Shown here piece after piece: positions 11,401-21,540 of a stretch of DNA of 64,000 nucleotides. Position numbers and translations under genes: made by a program. Below the pieces are notes generated by a model, which was not told where the DNA came from, searched no databases, and was given only the letters and a program-made list of their open reading frames with translations. The stretch spans positions 1,087,641 to 1,151,640 of the forward strand of contig JAJVDF010000302.1 in the NCBI GenBank assembly GCA_022410635.1, read 5' to 3'. Every line of letters starts with the position of its first letter. Position 1 is the stretch's first letter. The stretch is from Tretioscincus oriximinensis. Lineage: Eukaryota; Chordata; Lepidosauria; Squamata; Gymnophthalmidae.

Positions 11401-14400
11401 AAAGATTTATATTCAAGGAAGGGAATAAGTTACCCCGGGGGCGGGGCGGGGGGGGTGGAAAGAGGAAAGGGGAGAACAAAAAAAATTATCAAGATGTTGT
11501 TTTATGCAAAATGCTGTATTTTGAAGAAAAATAAAAAGGAGAAATGCAGTTACCAGTAAGAAGTATCTAGAGACCCTGAATTTATTTATTTGTACTTATA
11601 ACCTGCCCTATACCCATATGTCTCAGGATAGTATGAATCAATAATGCATGAATATACAAACATATGTATCACTATATGAATATATGTATTATGTATATGA
11701 CAAAGCTAATGTATATGACAGTTTATAATTGTTTTATAATTTAATTGCTGAATTGTCCCACTCATTCAAACTACTTTTCATTTGTTTGGTTCTTCCTCCA
11801 GATTTCATTTGAAATTCTTATTATCAGGTGGAAATAACCCCTATGACTTTCTTTGTTTGACTCTTTTGAACTTTCGTTATTGATTTGAACATTAATACAA
11901 GCTTCATATCTAGCAACAATTGGTAGCCATGTGGGACTCATATTGTTCTCGTGGTTTAACCCCAAGTCTTGCAGTTCAGGAACATCTAAAAGGCCACAGT
12001 TGAGATTCAGTCCTTAGTTGGATGTCCTAAAAAGACCATTGGACTGCTGGGTCCAGGTTCTTTGGTAGACTATTGGCGCGTCAAGATGTTAATTTTCTTT
12101 CAATATCCAACTGACATTAAGGTGTCTTCCACATGTAATTAAAACATTTCTCAGGGTGGGGGACAGAGGTGAGGCAAGATCACAACAGCCAATGACAAGT
12201 GAGTAACAACGTTTCCTTGGGGATCTTCCACCTCAAAGCCTGCTGGGATTTGTAGTGAAAGGCACAAGATTGAACATGTTGGCATTGGTGCCAACAAAGA
12301 GGTACTTTTATACCTATAGTATGGGAACGCCAAAAAGTAAAGGAATTTTGGATCAAGGTGGAAGGAGAGATAAATTTATTATTATAGACAAGAACAACAA
12401 GCAAAAAGACAGTTTCTGACACTTGCCCTACAGTTGCTGCAGACTGCTTTATATTTTTGCCTTAGAAATGTCCCCCTTCTTCCATTTCATAAACAGTATT
12501 TTTTTCCTTTTTAGTAAGTTATTAAGATCTGGGTTCAACCACAGTGGCCTTCTTAGATGCTTCCCGTGTCATCTTCTTTTAGGAATTGCTTTTGAAGATT
12601 GTGCTTCTAAAATCTCATTTTGCAAGATTTCCCATCCTTCTTGGACATTTCTGTCCTTTATACTTCCATCCATTGGATTCTTCCTACCCTCCTTCTGAGA
12701 CCATCAAAATCTGCTCTTGAAAGTCTTGAAGTCTGANTCCTCTCAGGTCTTCCTCCCTTTGTTATGTAGAATTCAATGATTGCATGATCACTGCAGGCCA
12801 AGGTCCCAGCCAACCTTACTTCCTCAACCATTTCCTCCTTGTTGGTAAGAATTAGATCCAGGATAGTTCATTCTCTTGTTTTTTTCTTCCACTTTTTGGA
12901 AGATAAAATTATCAGCTAGAGAAGATAAAATTTTAGTAGACTCGTGAGTTTTGCCCGAGAGAGATTCCTAACAAATATCTGGTTAGTTAAAATCTCCCAT
13001 ATTCATTGTATCATGTTTGAGAGCATAGTCATCTGTTGTAGGAAGAGTTCATCCAAATCTTCTGTTTGTCCAGGAGGCCTATAATAAATTCCCACGATGG
13101 TGTCCTTTCTGTTTTTCTCACCTTGTATTCTTTCCCAGACGGTTTCTACAGAGCTTCCATTTTCCAAAACTTGAATCTCTGAGGAGGTATATATTTCCTT
13201 AACATATAATGCAACGCCTCTTGTGCTTGGACTGTTGTAGAGAGTGGATTGGAAGACGGATAATTCAGAGAATGATGAGAATTTCACCGTTATGCTGGCA
13301 TGGTTGTCAAACAAGAGATTATTATACCCACATGTGGGCTCACTATCCACACATTACATCCTTTTGGCAGAGAAATATTGGAGAAATTAAAAATATAATC
13401 AATATAGATGTACCACAATCTGTAGAAATATAGCTTTTCAATTCATTAGAAATTTTGAATTTGACCCCGGAAGATCAATATCTGATTAACTATGCTATTT
13501 CAGCAGGCCACCTAGTTGCTGCTAAAGAATGGAAGGATTGCACCAAATGGACAATTCACGAATGGATGTACTTTTTGATAGACTTTTATGAAATTCGATA
13601 TTCTTCAGGAGAATTGACTAAAACCTATTGGTATCATCATAAAACCAACATGGATGATAAAATGGCAAAAGCTCATTGCTTATGGGCTGTTTTCTAATGT
13701 AAATAAGCAGTCAACTGAATCTATTCTGATGTTCTTGGAACAAAGATTAAGTTCAGAGGGTGGGAGGGGGATGTTATTTGAGGTTTTTTTCTCCATTTTT
13801 TGTGTTGTATAATAAAGATAATTCAGAGAATGTATGAATATATAATCCATGTGATTGCAGCCTAAATCTCAAACTGCAGATTAAATAATCCAGAGAGTAT
13901 CAGATATCAGAGAGAAATATGTTGTCAATAGCGGAGGGAGGGAGGGGGGAAATTGTTTGAAACAGTGTATGAAAAAAATATATTGAAGAAATCAATGAAG
14001 TGTTTTAAATTTAAAAAATAAGAAAAGAAGAAAGGCACAAGGTTTTCATCCCATTTTGCTGCAAACCCAGGAGAAAGAAAGGAAACATTCTGGGCTCTAT
14101 TTCACGAAAATGAGAAGTGACAGGGCCACAGGCAAGCGTGTGGAAGCCCCGGTAGCAAGAGAAAGAGCCTTACCCACAGAGAGCTTGCCGTCATGATCGA
14201 ACTTGCTGTGCTGCTCTGCGTGCAAAAGCTTGCGGATGACACGCTCGTCAGTCTTCTTACCGTGGACGCACAAGGTCATGATGCCCAAGCCATACTGGTA
14301 GAAGTTGGTGATAGGGCGGCCTGTATTTCCAGGACCTGGGTGAAGAAGAGGGAGGTTAAAGTACATAAGAGGAGNCCTGATGAATGGGGCNGGAGCCCAT

Positions 14401-17400
14401 CTAGTCCAGCATGCACAAGCTGTTCCTAGAAATAGAAGCTTTACTTTAGCACCACCACACTATGCCCAGCCCCTCGCCACATGCCCGCATTCCACCACCA
14501 CCACCCCTTGGCAACCCCCCGGGCACCACCTGGGCAACGATGGTGGGNCCCCACCAGATGAGGCAGTTGGGTCAGTGGGTTAGGATTCGGCAAAGGCGGT
14601 AGCCTTGGCGCAAAGCTGCAAGAAGTGAAGTCCAAGGGCCTCTCAGCAGCAGCCTGGGACAATAGCAAAAATCTACCCTGGGCAAGGAGGGAGGGCTGCT
14701 GCTGAGGGGCCCTTGGACTTCACTTCTTGCAGCTTTGCGCCAAGGCTACCGCCTTTGCCGAATCCTAACCCACTGACCCAACTGCCTCATCTGGTGGGGG
14801 CCCACCATCGTTGCCCAGGTGGTGCCCGGGGGATTGCCAAGGGACAATAGCAAAAATCTACCCTGGGCAAGGAGGGAGGGCTGCTGCTGGGCTGGGCACA
14901 AAAGTTTGGGGGCAATGTGAGGGGGGGCCCTTCAGGGCAGCGGCAGGGAATGGGGAGACGGGAAGCGGACAAAATTACATTACTTCTGGTCTCNCCCATG
15001 GAAGTGACATCACAAAANTTTTTGCACATGTTTTGCGCTGGCAGATATTGTTTTTCTGGGGGCCCAAATCATTAGCAGCGCTGGAGGGGCCCAAGAGTCT
15101 AGCAGTGGTGCTGACCCAGCCAGATGTTATTCTGCAGTCCTGCTGCCTGGTGTCTTCTGATACTGCACGTCTCCTTGCGAGGGGGCAATAGATGACAGGG
15201 CCGCAGGCAGCCTCTAGCAGAAGATGCAGGTGTTTTTTGACCTGGCAAGGCCAAAATTTTAAACTGCTTGGGGGTGAAGGGAACCTTTTAATGACTGGAG
15301 CAGTGTGATCACACTGCCCGCAGCTCAGTCTTCTGGCTTCCTCTCGTGAGCCTCGCGCCAGCAATACGTGGATCAAGCAAAAGGCATGTCCCCTTTTCCC
15401 CCCAGTAAAATCTGCAATCGCCTTCGGCCCGTGGAGTTCCCTCCCTCCCCCCCCCCTCCCTGTGTGCACAGGACCAGATTCTGTGGAAAGGCGGACAGTT
15501 GTCCGTGAGCTCACCTATCCGTTCTCTTTCCTTATTCAGGAGAAGTTTCAGCTTGGTTATTAGTTGTCTTCCTTCATCGGTCTCCATATCCTGGCAGGAG
15601 GCCCGCAGAGCAAGCAGGTAGAGAGCCAACTGACCTGTCTCAAGTGGTTTGTTGCTAATGATAGATGGGAATTTTAGGTCAAAGAAAAGAAGCACACCGT
15701 TAGCCCTCTAACACTGCAGCCCATGTTGCACCACCAAGGTAATTCTGTTGAATTAAATTGATCCACAATTGTGTTTAAAATTCTATTGAGCAGCCAAATT
15801 GCAATGTTTTCAGACTAGACAGTTTACTGTAAAGTCATAAGTACATAAGAACNTAAGAAGAGCCATCCTGGATCAGGCCACAGCCCATCNAGTCCAGCAT
15901 TCTGTGTCACACAGAGGCCCACCAGACGCACCTGGGCAGTCTGAACAGAGGAAAGCAAAATATGCTCCTGTTCATGACTCCCTGCAAATGGTACTTCAGG
16001 AGTCCTGCCTGTGGCTCCATCCCGGAGGCAACATCCAGACATCCATCCTAGTATCCATTTATACCCTTGGTGTCCATAAACCTGTCTAGTCCTGTCTTGA
16101 AACTATCCAAGCTGTTAGCTACCACTACCTCTTCAGGAAGTAAACTCCACAGGCCGATGACCCTCTGGGTGAAAAAATACTTTCCTTTGTCTGTTCTCAC
16201 TTTTCTGCCCAACAGTTTCAAGGAGGGCCCTCTGTACTAGTGATGTGTATAGAGAAAACAATTTTCTCTTTTCACCTTATCCATCCCATGCATGATTTTG
16301 TACACTTCAATCAGATCACCCCTCAAACGTCTCCTTTCAAGGCTGAAGAGGCCCAGACGTTGCAGCCTGACTTCGTAAGGGATTTTGCTCCAGACCCTTG
16401 ATCATTTTTGTTGCCCTTTTCTGCACCTTCTCCAGTTCCACAATATCCCTCTTGAGATGTGTTGACCAGAACTGAACACAGGATTCCAAATGTGGCCTCA
16501 CCACAGATTTATAAAGAGGCAAAACAACATTTGCTGACTTGTATTCGATTCCTTTCCTAATTATCCCCAACATGGAATTTGCCTTTTTTACTGCTGCTGC
16601 ACAGTAACCGTGCCCNCATGGGTCATGGTTTCCAGACCACAACACCAGCTTTGTAATTCTCTTTCTTTCCTCCTTCGGCTGGATCCAGACCACTCCCTTT
16701 AACCTGCAATTTAGCAATGTCCCAGATTAATACAGCCTCCAGAATATTCACCTGTAGCCAAGCCCGTTTCTGTGCCATTTCTGGAAACAACACACGATGA
16801 TCACATTGTGAAAACTGAAAGTGATTGGAAATCCCACANTTTAGGCCCCGACTGTTTTAAGAGACTAAAAGGAGGTTCTACTGGTCATACTCGCTGTTGC
16901 CGGTGTGGAACACATTCTTCAGTTGCTGCAGGTATAGACGCTCCTTTTCTAGGCTGTGGTCGCCCGAAAGGCGAAGGGCAAGGTAGATGCTGGGACTTGG
17001 TTTGTTGATGGTTTCCTCTGTGAGTTTCAAGAGTTCTTCACTTAAGGACTTGATACGGACAGAGTTTCCATCGGGGATTTCTTCCACAGGAGAACAGGAT
17101 CAGGATCAGGCAGAATGCATTTGAACACAGAGAGGGGGAAAGGGAGACAGGTAAAAAATGAGTGGCTGAAATAATTGGAAGAAGATTAGCTCTGGAGCAA
17201 GGTTAGCTGAAGAACGTTAGGCAGGGAGGTAGATTTGCTGACTTCTTCAGAAAAAAATTAAGACTTTGGAAACTCCTTGGCTAAGAGTATCTGTGACGGT
17301 CCTGGATCCCATAACTATGGGCTGGCCTAGAATCCCAGCCCCACCACTTTCCTTTCCACCATTCTGGTTCCCTCTGTTATATTCGGTGTGTCGCCCTATT

Positions 17401-18864
17401 TATAAAGTCCTCCTGTAGGGAACCTCCGTGTATACGGCTAGGTTGACATGGTTTTCCTGAGCCACAACCCTGTGGGTCCTTATAAACAAAGGCATTTTAT
17501 GTGTAAAAGAACCAAGAAACTTTATTAAGCTCAACAGAGTTTATATGGAAAATAATGGCATTTAAAAATTACATTTATTTATTTATTTATTTATTTATAT
17601 GTACTTGTATCCCACCTTATATCCGAAGGTCTCAGGGCGGCCAACCATAGGGTGGCGCACATAACTTTTGTTCCTTTCTCCACAACAGACATACTGTGGA
17701 GTAGGTGGGGCTGAGAGAGTTCTAAAGAACTGTGACTGGCCCAAGGTCGCCCAGCACATAGTTTCTGTTGCTTTCTCCACAACAGNCACCCTGTGAAGTA
17801 GGTGGGGCTGAGAGAGTTCTAAACAACTGTGNCTGGCCCAAGGTCACCCAGCACATAGCTTCTGTTCCTTTCTCCACAACAGACATACTGTGGAGTAGGT
17901 GGGGCTGAGAGAGTTCTAAAGAACTGTGACTGGCCCAAGGTCGCCCAGCTGGCTTTCATGGAGGAGTGGGGAACCGAACTGGGAGACGACCAGGTACGAG
18001 TCCCACACTCTAACCCCTACACCAAACTGGCTCCACAGAAGGGCTGCCACAGAGCAGGGGGATCAGCCTTGTTCTCATTGACACATGGAAGGACTAGAAC
18101 CAATGGGATGAAGCTGCAGGGGAGGAGATTTAGATTTGATATCAGATAACAGTCAGGGTGATAAACCAGTGGAACAGGTTGCCACAGGAGGTGGCGAGTT
18201 CACCTTGGCTGGGAGCCTTCAAACTAGCTGGGCAGCCATCTGTCTGGGATGGTTTAGTGAATATCCTGCATTGAGCAGGGGGGTTGGCGATAACCCTGGA
18301 GGTCCCTTCGACTCTATGCAACTTTAAAACATTCGAAATTTTCCCTTTCTGTTGGAATTACACTCCAACCTGTGTCTTTCAATACCAGCCCTACCCACAC
18401 GGAAACAGAGAAATCGATTGCCTTTTAAGCGAACTCTGCGTTAGTATTACATTTGAACCTTAGTATGGTATGTTAAACACCTCTTTTCCAAACTAAATTC
18501 ACTCAACACTTTTTAGTGAACCTTTCATTCTAATAGTCTTCAAAATATTTGGCTATTTAAGCTTTTACACTAAAAGGGTTCGATTCCCCACTCCTCCACG
18601 AAAGCCTGCTGGGTAACCTTGGGCCAGTCACAGTTCCTTAGAACTCTCTCAGCCCCACCTACTCCACAGGGTGTCTGTTGTGGAGAAAGCAACAAAAGCT
18701 ATGTGCTGGGTAACCTTGGGCCAGTCACAGTTCCTTAGAACTCTCTCAGCCCCACCTACTTCACAGAGTGTCTGTTGTGGAGAAAGCAANCAAAGCTATG
18801 CACACACCCCTATGGTTGGCCGCCTTGAGACCTTCTGATATAGGGCGGGATAGAAGTACAAATA

Positions 18865-18939
<75 letters not shown>

Positions 18940-19197
18940 AATAAATAAATAATAATAAATCCTCATAAACATCGAACAGTTGTTTACTGGGCCTTAGTGA
19001 AGAGTTTACCATCTGGGATTAATTTCTGCCAAGCATAAACTCCTACAGTTTACTGCAGTGGGTTCTACAAAAGCCAGACCTACATTTACATTTTAAGCGT
19101 GCAATTCATAGAGTGTAACCTCACTGCACGTACCACACAGCTGGACAGCAGCAAAGAGAATATGAATCAGGAGTAGCTGTGGCAGTCTGGATTCCAT
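5369..19197 (-). CDS. TCN2: TCN2, transcobalamin II (vitamin B12 carrier), eight exons resolved
   Basis: This is the secreted plasma protein that binds cobalamin and delivers it to cells through the transcobalamin receptor. The coding exons on the minus strand are 19197-19134, 17080-16882, 15654-15515, 14335-14174, 9637-9462, 8481-8301, 7005-6795 and 5490-5369. They join in frame at every junction and give about 418 residues before the last short exon; the family is usually about 425. A hydrophobic signal peptide occupies residues 1-18. Family hallmarks are CEIP after the signal, [61 protein letters not shown] and [14 protein letters not shown], followed by the small C-terminal beta domain ([21 protein letters not shown]). 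Six cysteines match the three known disulfides. PES1 lies divergently upstream, as in human, and this synteny argues for TCN2 rather than TCN1 or CBLIF. The assembly was made by eye; the start is the only ATG giving a signal peptide. Confidence 0.93.
5736..6212. mobile_element. hAT-type element with CR1 inserted
   Basis: CAGTGGTTCCCAACCCATGG at the left and AAAAGGTTGGGAACCAGTG at the right are inverted ends. A CR1 3' fragment (about 5930-6185, minus) lies inside. It sits between TCN2 exons 8 and 7. Confidence 0.6.
6383..6645. mobile_element. TAGG-type hAT-like element, partial
   Basis: It shares TTAATATTCATGCTAATTTG, CGAGAAATCC and CCCCTAGTGGTGGTGCAG with the other family members. Both ends are decayed. 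It lies 150 bases beyond TCN2 exon 7, inside intron 7. Confidence 0.6.
6795..7005 (-). CDS. TCN2: TCN2 exon 7: linker and first part of beta domain
   Basis: Residues about 308-378. After a variable linker ([20 protein letters not shown]) comes a beta domain, with [35 protein letters not shown] and the end [16 protein letters not shown] corresponds to GSTVEDVLKKA of human TCN2. The acceptor is CCACACAG|AC and the donor is TTCGG|GTGAGA (phase 2). Confidence 0.92.
7196..7486. repeat. 38-bp minisatellite, about 7.6 copies
   Basis: The unit begins CCAATGACAGGGCTCGGAAC and continues TTTGGCAGCCTCCAGAGA. Successive copies start 38 bases apart with scattered substitutions. It lies in TCN2 intron 6, about 190 bases upstream of the exon 7 acceptor. 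Confidence 0.9.
7545..7760 (-). repeat. Pyrimidine-rich dispersed repeat, inverted copy
   Basis: The reverse complement of this purine-rich stretch matches the order of motifs at 1426-1625, including a TTCCACTGTTCACATC block beside the C/T tract. Confidence 0.5.
8035..8262 (+). mobile_element. tRNA-derived SINE
   Basis: GGGTTTTGAAGCCCTGTG (B-box-like), then AACTATTTGAAAGCAAGAAT, GCCTGGTGGGGAAGATAG and the AGTTCTTCTTCTTC tail. It ends about 40 bases from the donor of TCN2 exon 6. Confidence 0.75.
8301..8481 (-). CDS. TCN2: TCN2 exon 6: end of barrel domain
   Basis: Residues about 248-308. It begins [20 protein letters not shown] and contains [20 protein letters not shown] followed by DIGNKEC. 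Both cysteines are in conserved positions. The acceptor is GATTCAG|TTT and the donor is GAGACAG|GTAGGG (phase 1). Confidence 0.93.
8690..9015 (+). mobile_element. Possible solo LTR in TCN2 intron 5
   Basis: Promoter-like GGTATAAATATAGCAGCC near 8890 is followed 65 bases on by AATAAA (about 8957) and a short U5-like segment ending near TTTGGTACCAA. The order TATA, signal, tail is that of an LTR. Clear TG/CA ends were not found. Orientation is opposite to TCN2. Confidence 0.35.
8755..8795. repeat. Perfect 17-bp inverted repeat (hairpin)
   Basis: TGTTCTGAGGTAAATTG and CAATTTACCTCAGAACA flank a seven-base loop (CCCCACA). All 17 bases of the arms pair. Confidence 0.9.
9085..9335 (-). mobile_element. 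tRNA-derived SINE
   Basis: The minus strand gives the GAAGAAG tail, the TTGTAAGG body and the GCTAGAGCTGAAGG region of the SINE family. It ends about 130 bases before TCN2 exon 5. Confidence 0.6.
9462..9637 (-). CDS. TCN2: TCN2 exon 5
   Basis: Residues about 189-247. It codes for [18 protein letters not shown], then a helix, then [20 protein letters not shown] and VQ. The EG..GNVYST.LA.Q motif is diagnostic of the cobalamin-carrier family. The acceptor is CACCCAG|AT and the donor is GTGCAG|GTATAA, phase 0. Confidence 0.94.
10110..10151 (+). ncRNA. Hammerhead-ribozyme-like core, probably a retroelement fossil
   Basis: AGGCCA (10110-10115) pairs with TGGCCT (10146-10151) as stem I. Between them are CTGAGGA (10116-10122, fits CUGANGA), stem II GACC/GGTC (10124-10127 with 10132-10135), GAAA (10136-10139), a minimal stem III and ATC as the cleavage triplet just before stem I. 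This is the order of a type I hammerhead. An extra A at 10123 and a C-A mismatch in stem III suggest it is inactive. Penelope-like elements are known to carry minimal hammerheads; the link here is inferred. Confidence 0.4.
10292..10511. mobile_element. Palindromic TAGG-type hAT-like MITE
   Basis: The ends TAGGCTGACCAGATGACCCC and the matching inverted right end enclose a short A/T-rich centre. ATATTGGG occurs on both sides (10284-10291 and 10512-10519), a perfect 8-bp duplication. The element lies in TCN2 intron 4 and was inserted into the sequence downstream of the hammerhead-like core. Confidence 0.88.
10836..11023 (+). mobile_element. 188-bp hAT MITE
   Basis: It starts CAGGGGTGGGCAATTAA and ends TTGCCCAGGTCTG. 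GTCTAACT flanks both sides (10828-10835 and 11024-11031), a perfect 8-bp duplication. It has the same length and sequence family as the inverted copy at 43902-44089. Confidence 0.92.
12390..13245 (-). mobile_element. CR1 LINE, endonuclease-to-RT region
   Basis: Translation of the minus strand gives [12 protein letters not shown], then [20 protein letters not shown], the APE endonuclease core. After a gap come [20 protein letters not shown] and [12 protein letters not shown], then the pre-RT segment. It has several stops and frameshifts and is a dead copy. Confidence 0.8.
13250..13830 (+). mobile_element. L1-type LINE 3' end
   Basis: It encodes [20 protein letters not shown] and [12 protein letters not shown], then [20 protein letters not shown] and [14 protein letters not shown]. 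This pattern of cysteines, histidines and tryptophans fits the L1 ORF2 C-terminus. It joins the end of the CR1 piece at 13245. Confidence 0.65.
14174..14335 (-). CDS. TCN2: TCN2 exon 4: YQYGLG helix pair
   Basis: Residues about 135-189. It codes for [19 protein letters not shown] and then [19 protein letters not shown], ending in SVD across the splice. The acceptor is CACCCAG|GT and the donor is TCTGTGG|GTAAGG. The [11 protein letters not shown] stretch aligns with FHQGHHSVDT of human TCN2, so the histidine that contacts cobalt in the human protein is not conserved here. Confidence 0.93.
14508..14840. repeat. 147-bp inverted repeat with 39-bp spacer
   Basis: 14508-14654 and 14694-14840 are near-perfect reverse complements with only a few mismatches and one N. 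The spacer (GGGACAATAGCAAAAATCTA and onward) is repeated directly right after the second arm. It lies in TCN2 intron 3, between exons 4 and 3. Confidence 0.88.
15515..15654 (-). CDS. TCN2: TCN2 exon 3
   Basis: Residues about 88-135. It codes for [20 protein letters not shown] and then [16 protein letters not shown]. The [12 protein letters not shown] core is nearly identical to mammalian TCN2, and the cysteine is one of the six conserved. The acceptor is CATTAG|C and the donor is GGATAG|GTGAGC (phase 1). Confidence 0.93.
15838..16720 (-). mobile_element. CR1-type LINE 3' part
   Basis: It runs from the AAGTACATAAGAAC tail through the [12 protein letters not shown] block to [20 protein letters not shown] and [20 protein letters not shown]. 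It is interrupted by frameshifts. It lies between TCN2 exons 3 and 2. Confidence 0.85.
16882..17080 (-). CDS. TCN2: TCN2 exon 2: start of alpha6/alpha6 barrel
   Basis: Residues about 22-88. The acceptor is GTGGAAG|AA and the donor is GACCA|GTAGAA (phase 2). It contains [20 protein letters not shown], which matches the NPSIYVGLRLS stretch of mammalian transcobalamin and the related NPSILIAMNLAG of intrinsic factor. Confidence 0.9.
17565..18040 (-). mobile_element. Squamate-type SINE with three tandem body units
   Basis: It ends with a TTTATTTATTTA tail. CTGTGACTGGCCCAAGGTCG occurs three times at about 98-base spacing, each with TCTCCACAACAG and GTAGGTGGGGCTGAGAGAG. The outer end carries a tRNA-like region (TAACCCCTACACCA). 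Confidence 0.75.
18041..18330 (+). mobile_element. CR1-type LINE fragment
   Basis: It encodes [20 protein letters not shown] and then a stretch like [12 protein letters not shown], the CR1 C-terminal region, continuing to the usual 3' part GTTTAGTGAATATCCTGCAT. Confidence 0.75.
18560..18960 (+). mobile_element. Squamate-type SINE with two body units and an AAT microsatellite
   Basis: GGTTCGATTCCCCACTCCTC (a tRNA B box) starts it. GGGTAACCTTGGGCCAGTCA occurs twice about 100 bases apart. After GGCCGCCTTGAGACC comes a long AAT repeat (about 18867-18930), then AAATA units. Confidence 0.8.
19134..19197 (-). CDS. TCN2: TCN2 exon 1: signal peptide
   Basis: This exon codes for 21 residues, starting [19 protein letters not shown] and ending at the first conserved cysteine (residue 21). 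A short polar start is followed by a hydrophobic core, as expected for a secreted protein. The donor is TGTG|GTACGT, phase 1, and joins exon 2 to give LCEIPDGN, the CEIP motif found at the start of mature transcobalamin. Confidence 0.88.
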
Positions 19198-19199
19198 GC

Positions 19200-20170
19200 C
19201 TCCGAGGGGAAAGACGACAGTGGGAGAGCAAGACGTCTGTATTATCTCCAGAATAAAGTCCAAGGGTGGTTAGGAAGAATCAATCTCCGTCTGTTGCAAA
19301 ACCAGTCTCGGTGCTCGACTGCTGATTAATCGGAACAGGTCCGTGGGAGGGAAATCAGCCAGCAAAAAAAAAAGGAGGAGTTTGGCTGGATAAGAGACAA
19401 ATAGGAAATCAAGTGTGAAAAAAGTGAAACGGAATCAGAAAATCGAGAGAAATAAAGAAATCAAATGAGAAAGCAAGAGACAAAGAAGGAAATCAAATGC
19501 ACCCAAGGTCAGGACTACGGTATATTTGTACAAGTGACACTTCGAAAGTCATCTCCCAAGAGATGTAGCTAAATTAAATAAAGGAGTAGAAATGTGTACG
19601 TTCTTTGATAGCAGGAAAGACCTGGAATGGCTTTGCTTCAGCCAGATGTTCTGACAGCCAAGCATGCCAGATTACCACGAGAATACCTGTATCCATTGCT
19701 GTTGTTTGGGATGGCCAACAGAAGGGAATAAGGCTGGGCCGGTTTCCCGATAAATTCCTGCTCTGAGACTCTTCAGTCTCTCTGGCCCTGTCTCCACTGA
19801 GCCTTAGTCTGGGTTGTATCTTGAGGCAGAGCTTGGCCATCCACATACCAGTGTAGGCTGTGGCATGCTAGCCTACACTAGCATGTAGATGGCANGTTCC
19901 TATTGCAAGACATAGCCCAGAATAAGGTGCAGTGGGGACAGGGCCTCTGAGTCATTAGTGCTGAAATTCCAGGGGTAGAATAAATTATCTGACATCACAT
20001 CTGAAACTCGCACATTTCTTGAAGGGTTTTCTTCCCCACCATTCATGTGCAATTGTCCACCCTGCATCCCATGTATGTTCAACGCTGACAAAGAACAGCT
20101 TTCCGGCAAGGCCAGTAACTGCAAAAGTTGGGGAACACCATCACAGATCTCTCCAGACTGCGGAACATGC
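19200..20170. other. TCN2 upstream region
   Basis: This should hold the TCN2 promoter and 5' UTR. No CpG-rich stretch and no clear TATA box are evident. I see no gene or assignable repeat. Confidence 0.4.
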
Positions 20171-20440
20171 AGTATCAGACTGTGGTGAACAAGAGGGATT
20201 TATTTTTTTACTCAGGGAAGGTNATCCGTCTTTCCCATTTTCTTCCCAATCATATGGTTAGAGCCACCAGTTTGGATTATTTTAAGAAAGGATTGGACAA
20301 ATTCATAAGCACTACATGTATCAATGGATACTGGAGCTGAAGGTTTGGGCTCTTTAAAAACAGAACATCTGAGGGACCCTGCTGAATGGGGCCAGANTCC
20401 AGCATTCTCACACAGGGGCCCACCAATTGCACCTAAGCTG

Positions 20441-20960
20441 TCATAAGAGCGTAAGAAGAGCCATCCTGGATCAGGCCACAGCCCACCAAGTCCAGCCTTC
20501 TGTCCCACATAGAGGCCCACCAGATGCACCTGGGCAGTCCGAACAGTGGAAAGCAAAATATGCTCCTGTTCATGACTCCCTGCAAATGGTATCTCAGGAG
20601 TCCTGCCTGTGGCTCCATCCCGAAGACATCCATCCTAGTATCCATAGTCTGAAGCAGAAGGTAAAACTCCCACCTGTTCTTGGGTCCCTGCAAATGGTAC
20701 TTCAGGAATCCTGCCTGTTGCTCCATCCCAGAGGCAGGATCAAGGGATCCATACCCTAGGTGTCCATGAACTTGTTTAATCCTATCTTAAAGCTATCCAG
20801 GCTGCTAGCTACCGCCATCTTTTCTGGAAGCAAATTCCACAGACCAATGACCTTCTGGATGAAAAAATATTTTCCTTTGCCTTCCCTCTTCTGCCCATTA
20901 GTTTCAAGGCATTCCCCCTGGTCCTAGGCTTGAAGGGTCCAAAACGAATTACATTCTTAC
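20441..20960 (-). mobile_element. CR1-type LINE 3' end, partly duplicated
   Basis: The GAGTCCTGCCTGTGGCTCCATC block occurs twice (about 20596 and 20707), showing an internal duplication or two joined copies. The KYFFTQ-type block is at the far end. Confidence 0.75.
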
Positions 20961-21094
20961 ANATAAATTCATGAAGGGCAGGCGTACTACTGGCAACTAT
21001 GGATGCCTAGGTGCTGCCTACTGGTTGGCCAGGTGGCAAGAAGGCCAGTATCAGGTAAGGGTTTAGCCGTTGTCTTCTCCTTGAGATGCCCAGA

Positions 21095-21540
21095 AGCAAC
21101 CTGTGAGCCACTGGCTGAGACAGAATTTTGAACTTCATAGACGGGGTTCCAGATGTAAACAATAATTCCCAGCTCCCTGTTCCCCTACTTCCTGACAGAA
21201 TTTGTGTTTCCTGTTTTATGGTCCTTAGTTGTGTTTCTGCCTGCTTTTCTATGCTTTTTCTTCACGATGACAAGTTGTTATTATAAAAGATTGGACGCCG
21301 TATAGCTTCACGGAGCTGCTGTTGTGTTGCGGTGGGGCCTGGTGGAAAGTGTAGTCCAGAGAGTGGTCAGCTTCTTCTGCCCAACCTGGGCAGGGCCCTA
21401 CGTGGCCTACAGCTCCCATCCTGCATCGCCTAGCCTTGGGGAGGAAGGAAGCCTCTTCAGCTAACCTGCACCCAGTCCCGCCCACAGGAAAAAAATTGCT
21501 GCTTACAGGAAGGTGGNTGNAGGACCCATCTAGAGATTGT
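21095..21540 (+). repeat. Dispersed 430-bp repeat, copy A
   Basis: It contains TTTCCTGTTTTATGGTCCTT, TGTTTCTGCCTGCTTTTCTA, GGGCCTGGTGGAAAGTGTAG and GCTTACAGGAAGGTGG, in the same order as copies B (22770) and C (27640). Confidence 0.75.

Noticed and set aside
18136..18327. Open frames in the repeated GGTTGCCACAGGAGGTGG segments as host genes
   Set aside because: They are CR1 reverse transcriptase remnants found several times in the window.
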